A stretch of DNA of 64,000 bases from the NCBI GenBank assembly GCA_963709505.1, contig CAVPXC010000029.1:124001-188000 (forward strand), written 5' to 3'. A program made the position numbers and the translations under genes. Of this stretch, positions 55,395 to 64,000 are shown piece by piece. The notes under the pieces were generated by a model, which saw only the letters and a program-made list of their open reading frames with translations, was not told where the DNA came from and did no database searches. Position 1 is the stretch's first letter, and every line of letters starts with the position of its first letter. The DNA comes from CAVPXC01 sp963709505 (GTDB lineage: Bacteria > Chloroflexota > Anaerolineae > JAAEKA01).

Positions 55395-55507
55395 GAACCG
55401 CGGACTGGCGGAGGCGCGGATCGGAGTTGTCCGTTTGTTTTCACTGACGGCGGTGCGACTCGCCGCGAGGTTCAATTCAGCGCAGGAGAACAACCCCCGG
55501 AGGATCC

Positions 55508-56053
55508 ATGGCAAGCAACGCTTATCACTTTACCACCCACTGGCGGATGCAGAGCACCCGCGAGGAGATATTCGAGGTACTGAGCAACGCCACCGACCTG
55601 AAGCGTTGGTGGCCGTCAGTTTACCTGGACGTGCGGGTGCTCGAGCCGGGCGACGAGCAAGGCATCGGGCGGGTGGTCAGCCTGTACACCAAGGGGTGGC
55701 TGCCCTACACGCTGCGTTGGCAGTTCCGCACCACCGAGGTGGCGTACCCAACCGGCTTTGCGCTGGAAGCGTGGGGCGACTTCACGGGCTGCGGCGTGTG
55801 GCACTTCGAGCAGGACGGTGACTGGGTCAACATTACGTATGACTGGTCGATTTTCGCCAACAAGCCGCTCTTGCGCCGCTTTTCTTTGCTCTTCAAGCCG
55901 GTTTTCTCGGCCAACCATCATTGGGCCATGGCCAAAGGCGAGGAAAGCCTGCAATTGGAGCTTGCCCGTCGCCAGGCGCGCAAAGCGCAGGATCGCACTC
56001 GCATTCCGCCGCCGCCTCAACCGACGTTTGCTGCTCTGATCGGCCGCGTGTAG
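55508..56053 (+). CDS. SRPBCC-family protein (START/polyketide cyclase-like)
   Basis: Predicted 181-residue protein. MASNAYHFTTHWRMQSTREE and IFEVLSNATDLKRWWPSVYL form the first strand and helices of the Bet v1/START fold. VLEPGDEQGIGRVVSLYTKG and the later ITYDWSIFANKPLLRRFSLL include the hydrophobic cavity strands and the long C-terminal helix. The tail is Arg- and Pro-rich and extends beyond the normal fold. Such proteins bind lipids or polyketides; substrate unknown. CCCCCGGAGG precedes the ATG, a good ribosome-binding site. Confidence 0.8.
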   Translation: MASNAYHFTTHWRMQSTREEIFEVLSNATDLKRWWPSVYLDVRVLEPGDEQGIGRVVSLYTKGWLPYTLRWQFRTTEVAYPTGFALEAWGDFTGCGVWHFEQDGDWVNITYDWSIFANKPLLRRFSLLFKPVFSANHHWAMAKGEESLQLELARRQARKAQDRTRIPPPPQPTFAALIGRV

Positions 56054-56111
56054 GCCGTTCTCGCGACCCCCAAAATGGCTAACGAGACTGCCTGAGCGCG
56101 AGAACCGTCAG

Positions 56112-57721
<1,610 letters not shown>

Positions 57722-57912
57722 AGTCCGATCCTCGTTCTATGATGGGGAACTGGAAGCGGTGGGACGACGGGTATTATACGCCGAATCAGATAGATGGCAA
57801 GCATTCCGCCGCTACCTTGTCGCTCTAGCAGCTCCCTGTTACAACTGCTATGGCATGCAGTTGATTGTGTGCGCTGTTTGCGAACAGCGGCTAGTACTGG
57901 TTCGCGAATGTA

Positions 57913-59301
57913 CTAAGCGTTTTTGCCCGCCTCAACGAGGAACGTCTCATCAGGGCGCGCCTGCCAGTCGTAGACGACGAACGTCCCGGCGAGCTTGTCG
58001 TGCCAACCTTGCCGGCGTTTGTCGATCAGCACCCAAAGGAAGCCTATGCCCAGCGACAGGATGATCAACAGATAGCCAATGTAACGGCGTATCGACCGCC
58101 AGATCGACGGAAACTCCCCTTTAGGACCCACCACGCGTAGGCCCAGGATCATTTGGCCGATGGACTTGCCGATAACCGACCAGCTGATGATCCAATAGGC
58201 CGCGGCCAGCGCCGAGACGAGAATACCGGCAATCACACCATCCCAGGTGGAGGCCGGAGCGACGCCGAACTTGCTTGCAAGGAGCGGCCCGATGTTGATG
58301 AAGATGGTGTTCAAAGCCGTCAGGAGCATTCCGGCAACGCTGAGGCCGACAGCGATGATGATCAGGTCGATGACGAAGGCTATCACCCGGCTGGCAATTC
58401 CAGCGTATTGACCGGCCAGGCTGGGTTTGCTGCCGAATAACTCTGCCTCGCGTTGGGTAGCGCCGATGCGGAGCGTGAAGTCCGGACCAGGCAGCGACTC
58501 GCGCGGTGGCCGGCGCAGGGTCTTGCGGACAATTTTTTCCAATCGATAATCGAGCGTAACGCCACGCTCGCGCACTTCTTCGATCACTTCCTCGGTCATG
58601 CCCATGCTCTGGCTGGTCACGATCTCCTGCACGATCACCTGTACGTGAGGCTCGTCCGACAGCATGGTCACGGAGTCGGTGACGATCTGGTTGAGCGTGG
58701 CCTTGGTCATGGCTCGGCTGCGCTCTTCGCGTGCGCGGCCAATCGCTGCCCAGCCATCGATCCGCGACTCGCCGATCTCCGCCAGGTGATTGAAACCTTT
58801 ACGCAACGGCGACAACACCCTGCTGCGCCGCAGCGGCTTGAGGGCGAAGAGAGTCGCTTCGTCGCCGGCTTGGATCAGCGCTTTGCCGGTGCGGCTGACG
58901 CGCGACTGGGTCGTGGTTGCCAGCCCGATCGCGGCATAGCGCGCCCGGCTCTTGTCGGCAGGCCCAAAAGTTGCTTCCCATTGCGACTGTGATAAGAGTA
59001 CGGAAGGTGTTTCGGCCTGCCTAGCCAGTGTATCGCTCTCAGTCGGCGCCTGCTCTTCGATCCACGCTCCGACGGCATCCGACGCAAGAAGCACGCCCCC
59101 TAAGACCAGGTCACCGGGGCGGATCTTGCGCTGGCCTGCGGGCTGCGCCCCTGGCGGCTTGGGCGCAACCGGATTGGCGGCCGTAGCAGCGCGCTTGGGC
59201 GGAGTTGGGCTTGGAGCGGCGGCTGAGGGGCTTTCAGCGGACTTCGCTGCGCCTGGTTGTTCTGCGGCTGGATCGTTGGTAGATGCGTTGGTATCAGTCA
59301 C
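57913..59301 (-). CDS. RDD-family membrane protein
   Basis: Predicted 462-residue protein from GTG 59301, which has AAGGAG nine bases upstream. A Pro/Ala-rich acidic linker (DPAAEQPGAAKSAESPSAAA) is followed by a helical soluble region with EERSRAMTKATLNQIVTDSV and EEVIEEVRERGVTLDYRLEK, then an RDD domain: GIASRVIAFVIDLIIIAVGL with the Arg-Asp pair, a second helix pair, GKSIGQMILGLRVVG and the last WHDKLAGTFVVYD. RDD proteins often act as transporters or membrane anchors. There is no stop between this frame and the upstream squalene/phytoene synthase, giving an 832-residue open frame; the ribosome-binding site suggests two proteins. Confidence 0.7.
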   Translation of the reverse strand: MTDTNASTNDPAAEQPGAAKSAESPSAAAPSPTPPKRAATAANPVAPKPPGAQPAGQRKIRPGDLVLGGVLLASDAVGAWIEEQAPTESDTLARQAETPSVLLSQSQWEATFGPADKSRARYAAIGLATTTQSRVSRTGKALIQAGDEATLFALKPLRRSRVLSPLRKGFNHLAEIGESRIDGWAAIGRAREERSRAMTKATLNQIVTDSVTMLSDEPHVQVIVQEIVTSQSMGMTEEVIEEVRERGVTLDYRLEKIVRKTLRRPPRESLPGPDFTLRIGATQREAELFGSKPSLAGQYAGIASRVIAFVIDLIIIAVGLSVAGMLLTALNTIFINIGPLLASKFGVAPASTWDGVIAGILVSALAAAYWIISWSVIGKSIGQMILGLRVVGPKGEFPSIWRSIRRYIGYLLIILSLGIGFLWVLIDKRRQGWHDKLAGTFVVYDWQARPDETFLVEAGKNA

Positions 59302-60411
59302 GGCTAAACACTCCTTGCTACCCAGCGAGAGATAATCTCGTCGGGCCGGCGTGTAGTGGCTGGAAAAGAGGGCACAGGTTACATTCCAAAGTCGAGTGTC
59401 TGCTCGGAGCTGCGGTAGATCGGTGTCGACTGGCTCAGCGCGCATGTTTTTCTGATAGTACCCGCGAACCCAGCGGTTCGACCAGCCAAAAAGCTTCGTC
59501 TGCACGATGATACGCTGGACGTCGCTGCGGCTGATCTTGGCCTCGCCCAGAATGACGTTCGGGTTGCTGCGGCTCAGCGCCAGGGTTTTGACGGCGAAGA
59601 AGAAGGGCCACATCAGCGCCAGGCGCAGGCCATGATAGCGGCTTGGAAACGCCGAGATGTAGGCCAGGCCGTTGAGAAGGTGTCTGTCGGCCTTGTCGGC
59701 CAAAGCCTCTACGACCTGGAGGGATCTGCTCAGATTGGCCGGATCGAACAGGCTGTCTCGGGTCAGCCCGGCCTGCTGGTAGAGATTGACCGGCACGAAA
59801 ACCCAGCCGCGCTCGTAGTCCTTGTGAAGTCCACGGATCACGTTGACGGTCTGAAGCGCCAGCCCGCACTCGCGCGAGAGCGGCATGAGCTGGTTCTTTC
59901 TGGAATCCAGAGCCGGATAGTTCCAAACGAACAGCTCGGTGACCAGATAGCCGACGCGGCCGGCGACCTCGTGCATGTAGTCGTCCAGCGCGGCCTCGTC
60001 TTCCACGAACGGTCCATGCTGCTGCCAGCGCGCCATGCCGAGCGTCGACGCGTACACGTGGCGCACGATGATCTCCTGTGCCGCCGGCGGCAGAGCGGCC
60101 AGCATCTGCATCACCTCGCCGGCCTTTTGGGCGACTTCGACCTCGGGATCGGTGCTGTCCAGGTCAGCCAGGTTGTCCGTCAGGGTCTCCACCGGTGCAG
60201 AGCCGTCCAGCACTGCGGCCCACCGCTGCAGGAGGTCGACTTTGCGGCCGGTGGGCATTGACGCATGGTCCTCCAGCAGATCGGAGACGCGCAGCAGCAG
60301 ATACGCCAGGCCGACCGTCTCTTCCAACGCGCGCGGAAGCTGTTCGATGGAGAGCGCAAACGTGCAACTCACCTGGCGGACCATTTGTTTTTGTGGATCG
60401 GTGACGGCCAT
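59302..60411 (-). CDS. Squalene/phytoene synthase family protein
   Basis: About 370 residues up to the RDD start. It couples two isoprenyl diphosphates head to head in carotenoid or hopanoid synthesis. LAYLLLRVSDLLEDHASMPT holds the first aspartate motif, and LQTVNVIRGLHKDYERGWVF the second with a changed D/ED pattern (GLHKDYER). DDYMHEVAGRVGYLVTELFV has the helical middle region, and FFFAVKTLALSRSNPNVILG follows the catalytic helices. The frame continues into the RDD-type protein without a stop. From family length the synthase part should end close to LSLGSKE, so a lost stop or an indel near 59310-59330 would explain the apparent fusion. Confidence 0.85.
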
Positions 60412-60430
60412 GGCTTATCCATAACGATTT

Positions 60431-60509
60431 GATTGGACCTTTCTTCGGAGAAAGGTCCAATCTGCTTCTACGATCTAGATCGGACCGTTCTTCGGAGAAC
60501 GGTCCGATC
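60431..60509. repeat. Pair of 32-bp palindromes with different arms
   Basis: Copies at 60431-60462 (arms GATTGGACCTTT/AAAGGTCCAATC) and 60478-60509 (arms GATCGGACCGTT/AACGGTCCGATC), both with centre CTTCGGAG. Spacing 47 bases. The second copy differs from the first by paired changes at two arm positions that keep the stem intact. Confidence 0.92.
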
Positions 60510-60521
60510 TGTGCTTCAGAC

Positions 60522-62198
60522 TTAGTGGTTCCGATTCGATCGCAAGATAGAAAAGATCAGCCACAACATCAAAAACATCACCGTGCCGAAGCCAAGCACG
60601 ATGATCCAGGTGATGATGCTCCAGGGCCAGTCGTTGAGATTCAGCGACGGCAGCAAGAGCGCCAGCGCAATTGCCAGCGCGCCGATTAGAACGGCGAGCA
60701 CGATCCGATTGACTCCCTGGTTGAGCAGCTTGTTGCTTTGCTGCAAGGCCGGTATCTGTACCTGGAACTGCATGTCGCCCCGCTCCAGGCGGCCCATGAT
60801 CTTGGTGGCCTGCCGTGGGAACGTGGTTGCCAGATTCGCCCAGCCGCCGGCGCCGCGGGCGATGGTCGGTATCCACGAGGTCGGCAGCGCCATCTGCACC
60901 AGAAAGCGCCGCACGTAAGGCCCGGACACCTCAAAGACATCGAAGTCCGGCGCCAGTTTCTTGCCCACGCCTTCCATGATCACCAGGGTCTTGATCAAAA
61001 GCCAATAATCGCTGGGGATGTGGAGCCGAAACTCGTAGATCAAAGGCGTAAGTTCCGAGAGTAACTCGGAGGCAGAGATCTCCTTGAGAGGCAGGCCGGC
61101 ATACTTGCGCAGCAGACGGCGCATGGCTCGGATCAAGCCAAGCTGGTCCACGTCGGTTTCGGCGATGCCGATGCGGATCAGCTGGTCCACCACCCCTTCG
61201 GCGTCGAACTGGATGAGGGAAACGTAGAGACGGATCAGGTTCGTCCGGTCGGTGCGATCCAGGTAGCCCACGGTGCCAAAGTCGATCAAACCGATCACCT
61301 CGCCGGGCAGAACCAGCAGATTGCCGGGATGGGGATCGGCATGGAAATATCCGTCTTCCAGCACTTGCTTGATGATCAAGCGGGCCGCATTGCTGGCGAT
61401 CTTGTCGCGGTCATAGCCAGCCGCGACCAGCGCGGCCTCGTCGTCGATCTTGATGCCCCGCAGGCGCTCCTGGACCATCACGCGGCGCGTTGTGAACTCC
61501 CAGTAGACCTTGGGCGCGTAGAGCGCCGTCTCCTTGGCGAAGTTCTCACGAAAGCGGTCGGCGTTGCGACCCTCGCGCCGATAGTCGAGCTCGCCGCGCA
61601 ACGCCTCGGAAAATTCCTCGGCAAGCCCAACCGGGTCGTACATCTCCGCCCTGGGCAGGCGTTCCTGCGCCAGGCGAGCCAGATCCTGCATGATGGCCAG
61701 GTCGGTCTCGATGATCTGCTCGATGTTGGGACGCTGCACCTTGACGACGACTTCGGTCCGATCCAGTAACAGTGCCGCGTAGACCTGCCCCAAGGATGCG
61801 GATGCGATCGGTGTGGGGTCGACGGCCAGAAAGAACTTGGAGACAGGGCCCCCAAGCTCCAGTTCGAGGATCGGCTGGATCTGCTCCCACGGCGCCGGCG
61901 GCACGTTGTCGTGCAGGTTGGACAGCTCGTCGATGTACTCCGGCGGAAAGAATTCCGGACGGGTGCTGGCGATCTGGCCCAGCTTGATAAACGTCGGGCC
62001 CAGATCCTCGAGCGCCTCGCGCATGTGGATCGCCGCCGTCTTGCGCGAGATCGGTTGCTCCGGCTCGCGACTAAAGCGGCGTCGCAGATCCAGGGTCTGA
62101 TCGAGTCCCAGCTGGGCCACCACCGCGCCAAATCCATGGCGGGCCAGGACCTCCGCGATTTGGCGATAGCGAGTGAGATAGCGGGGACGAATTCTCAT
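60522..62198 (-). CDS. ubiB: UbiB/ABC1 (AarF) atypical kinase
   Basis: Predicted 558-residue membrane-associated protein of the ABC1/UbiB atypical kinase family, linked to quinone synthesis and lipid homeostasis. EALEDLGPTFIKLGQIASTR is the KxGQ motif; PIASASLGQVYAAL replaces the glycine-rich loop with the Ala-rich A-loop; VVKVQRPN has the ATP-binding Lys; DPHPGNLL is the catalytic region and GLIDFGTVG the metal-binding DFG. Two C-terminal transmembrane helices follow (RIVLAVLIGALAIALALLLP and IITWIIVLGFGTVMFLMLWL). The ATG at 62198 was favoured over one 15 codons upstream because the family starts close to RIRPRYLTRYRQIAEVL. Frame intact. Confidence 0.9.
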   Translation of the reverse strand: MRIRPRYLTRYRQIAEVLARHGFGAVVAQLGLDQTLDLRRRFSREPEQPISRKTAAIHMREALEDLGPTFIKLGQIASTRPEFFPPEYIDELSNLHDNVPPAPWEQIQPILELELGGPVSKFFLAVDPTPIASASLGQVYAALLLDRTEVVVKVQRPNIEQIIETDLAIMQDLARLAQERLPRAEMYDPVGLAEEFSEALRGELDYRREGRNADRFRENFAKETALYAPKVYWEFTTRRVMVQERLRGIKIDDEAALVAAGYDRDKIASNAARLIIKQVLEDGYFHADPHPGNLLVLPGEVIGLIDFGTVGYLDRTDRTNLIRLYVSLIQFDAEGVVDQLIRIGIAETDVDQLGLIRAMRRLLRKYAGLPLKEISASELLSELTPLIYEFRLHIPSDYWLLIKTLVIMEGVGKKLAPDFDVFEVSGPYVRRFLVQMALPTSWIPTIARGAGGWANLATTFPRQATKIMGRLERGDMQFQVQIPALQQSNKLLNQGVNRIVLAVLIGALAIALALLLPSLNLNDWPWSIITWIIVLGFGTVMFLMLWLIFSILRSNRNH

Positions 62199-62659
62199 AT
62201 GGGATCGGGCACGGACGCTTCTGACTTGAAAGATAGCCGCCACAACCGCTCGGGCCGGTCTACCGACCGAGCCTGCTGATTCTCATCCATGGTTGTGCGT
62301 TCAGCGCATGGATGTCAAATACCGATTAGGCTTGATGATACCGAACGTGAGCCCCCGTAATCAACGTCGACCGACAGGGATGGTAGCGGTGAAGGAGGAT
62401 GTCAATAATTGTACTAGTCAAGAACATACTGGTAGAAAGATAAGGTGAGTTTACCACACAATGCCTGTGACGGCAATAGCATCCTCGGCACAATTCGAAG
62501 CATACCACGTCGAAGCAAGAATGACTAGATCCGAAAGTATGCAGAAAGGTTGTATCACATCGAGTGATGTGCCTTGCCTGGTGATAAGATATCTTCTGAA
62601 AAGGAGCATTCAAAACCAGTTGAAGATGACCGATACGTCGAGAATGCGTGAATCGCAGG
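62199..62659. other. Gap without a recognisable gene
   Basis: About 460 bases between the UbiB start and the response regulator end, more AT-rich than the neighbours in the middle. A TTGTACT/AAGAACAT stretch near 62410 gives no clear promoter. No repeat of the window's families and no convincing reading frame was seen. Confidence 0.6.
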
Positions 62660-63349
62660 TCACTCCAAGGTCGCCAGGCCGCGCTTGAGAGCCAAGATGG
62701 CGGCTTGCGTGCGGTCGTTGGCCTGGAGCTTGTCGATGATGATGCTGACGTAGTTCTTGACGGTGCCTTCGGCCAGGTGCAGAGACTCGGCGATCTCGCG
62801 GTTGGTCTTGCCCTGGGTCAGTTCCTGCAAGACGGTCAGCTCGCGCTCGGTGAGTTCCTCGATCGGCGGCTGGCCGGGGCTGGGAGCGATTGCTTTGGGC
62901 GCCTGGCGGCCCGTCTGCCCTGCCAGCCGGTTGAACTCCTGCAGCACCTTGCCCGCCACCGCCGGATCGATGCGCACCTCGCCGGCGACCGCCCCGCGCA
63001 CCGCAGCCACGATCTCCTCGCCGTCGCTGTCTTTGAGCAGATAGCCGCAGGCGCCCGCCCGGATGGCGTCAAACACCCACTCGTCGCCGTCGTAGGTCGT
63101 CAGTACGACGACCTTGACCGCCGGAAACTGCTTCGTAAGCTGCCGGGTGGCCTGGATGCCGTTCATCCTGGGCATTTTGAGGTCCATCAGGACCACGTCG
63201 GGCCGGTGCTGGGCCACCTGCTCCAGGGCTTCCTGCCCATCGGCGGCAAAGCCGGCCACTTCGATGCCCGGTTGATGCCGCAGGATCACCCCCAACCCGT
63301 GGCGCACGATGTCCTGGTCGTCGACGATAAGAACGCGGATGGTTGTCAT
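62660..63349 (-). CDS. NarL/FixJ-type LuxR response regulator
   Basis: Predicted 229-residue two-component regulator from ATG 63349. The receiver domain has MTTIRVLIVDDQDIVRHGLG with acidic pair DD, the phosphoacceptor Asp56 in DVVLMDLKMPRMNG, the Thr of VVLTTYD and the Lys of GYLLKD. After a Pro-rich linker, LTERELTVLQELTQGKTNRE and IAESLHLAEGTVKNYVSIII form the four-helix LuxR DNA-binding domain. Its start overlaps the kinase stop (ATGA), so the two are translationally coupled. Target genes unknown. Confidence 0.93.
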   Translation of the reverse strand: MTTIRVLIVDDQDIVRHGLGVILRHQPGIEVAGFAADGQEALEQVAQHRPDVVLMDLKMPRMNGIQATRQLTKQFPAVKVVVLTTYDGDEWVFDAIRAGACGYLLKDSDGEEIVAAVRGAVAGEVRIDPAVAGKVLQEFNRLAGQTGRQAPKAIAPSPGQPPIEELTERELTVLQELTQGKTNREIAESLHLAEGTVKNYVSIIIDKLQANDRTQAAILALKRGLATLE

Positions 63350-64000
63350 TCTCTGATCTCCAGCGCAACCAACGTGCCTTGGCCGGGCGTGGTCTCGATT
63401 TGCAGATCGGCGCCGGCCAGCTCGGCCCACTCCGCCATGCCGGTCAGGCCAAAGCGATCCGCCCGCACATCCGCCGGATCGAAGCCCGTGCCGTTGTCCC
63501 GGATTTCCAGGCGAAGCCTGCCGCTCGGCAGCGAGCGGGCCAGGCTCACCCGGACCAGAGTGGCGGCGGCATGCCGCTCGACGTTGGCCAGGGCCGCCTC
63601 GGCCACGCGATACACCGCCTGCTCGGTCAGCGGATCGAGCGCCTCGACGTCGGCAATGTCGCAGTCCATGGGGATGTCCATCCGCTCGGCCTGGCGCCGG
63701 CAAAGCTGGCGCAGCGCTTCGGACAGGCCCAGGTCTTCCAGCGGCGAGGCTCGCAGCGCCTGGATCGCCCGGCGCGACTCCTGGATCCCGCTGCGCACCG
63801 TGGCTTGGGCTTCTTTCAACTGCGCCGCGGCAGCCGGCGGGTCGAAAGCTCATCAACGTTTCGACGGCCTGGAGTTGCACGCTCAGGCCGGTCAGCGAAT
63901 GGGCAAGGGTGTCGTGCAGCTCGCGCGCCAGCCGGTTGCGCTCCCGGCTTGCGGCCAGTTGCTCGACCGTGGCCGCACGCTGGGTCAGTCGCCGATTGGC
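63346..64000 (-). CDS. NarL-type sensor histidine kinase, C-terminal part (frameshifted, cut by window edge)
   Basis: The HisKA_3 dimerisation segment RNRLARELHDTLAHSLTGLS carries the phosphorylated His; the ATPase domain shows ANVERHAAATLVRVSLARSL (N box variant), RDNGTGFDPAD (G1) and GLTGMAEWAELAGADLQIET (G2). Frame change near 63842 within a G/C-rich tract separates the two. The input domain and most of the N-terminus lie beyond 64000. It is the partner of the response regulator coded immediately downstream and overlapping by four bases. Confidence 0.9.

Overview
The window is high-GC chromosomal DNA, most likely from a Chloroflexota bacterium of the Anaerolineae/Caldilineae/Ardenticatenia type. 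That placement is inferred from several things seen together: a Rieske/cytochrome b complex with two separate diheme cytochromes c, an F420 ligase beside a luciferase-like oxidoreductase, a T-box leader ahead of valS, an intein in PcrA, YfhO-type membrane proteins, and a very large load of short intergenic palindromes. The longest gene is under 3.5 kb, no rRNA, tRNA, CRISPR array, phage or transposase gene was recognised, and most genes are housekeeping or metabolic.

Layout. 1-5.2 kb: start of corA at the left edge, a DHH phosphoesterase, a molybdenum hydroxylase (2Fe-2S part plus molybdopterin part, probably one fused gene) and a DUF433/PIN-like toxin-antitoxin pair. 5.2-10.5 kb: pcrA with a 371-residue intein, a diheme peroxidase and a deleted MFS pseudogene. 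10.5-16.7 kb: consensus promoter, T-box, methyltransferase, valS, a lipoprotein and the rescue factor arfB. 16.7-21.2 kb: promoter and operon for Rieske protein, cytochrome b and two cytochromes c. 21.2-32.5 kb: YfhO protein, an unknown conserved protein, a CcmC-like protein, nnr, an AbrB-type regulator, a membrane protein, an M24 peptidase and a CCG iron-sulfur protein. 32.6-42.1 kb: pyrophosphatase-like protein, argJ, a candidate structured RNA, an aldo/keto reductase, then an AT-rich island with an Eco57I-type methylase and a PD-(D/E)XK protein, then argH. 42.4-52.7 kb: L,D-transpeptidase, AlbA_2 regulator, GNAT, family-4 uracil-DNA glycosylase, ftsK with an in-frame Uma2 endonuclease, LLM oxidoreductase and cofE. 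52.7-64 kb: a STAND-like ATPase, two small ligand-fold proteins, an acyl-CoA carboxylase, an RDD protein and squalene/phytoene synthase, a UbiB kinase, and a LuxR-type response regulator with its histidine kinase running off the right edge.

Two window-wide themes matter most. First, palindromic repeats of many families sit between genes and also inside coding regions (valS, a cytochrome c, the molybdenum hydroxylase linker). The clearest family is a 32-bp palindrome with an 8-base centre and 12-base arms whose sequence changes from copy to copy while pairing is kept; it usually occurs as two copies 47-60 bp apart, which resembles REPINs. Second, at least sixteen conserved genes are broken by single-base shifts, often in homopolymers or at palindromes, while neighbours are intact. 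Residual indels of a long-read assembly are the simplest explanation, so frameshifted genes are reported as spanning entries with the break positions.
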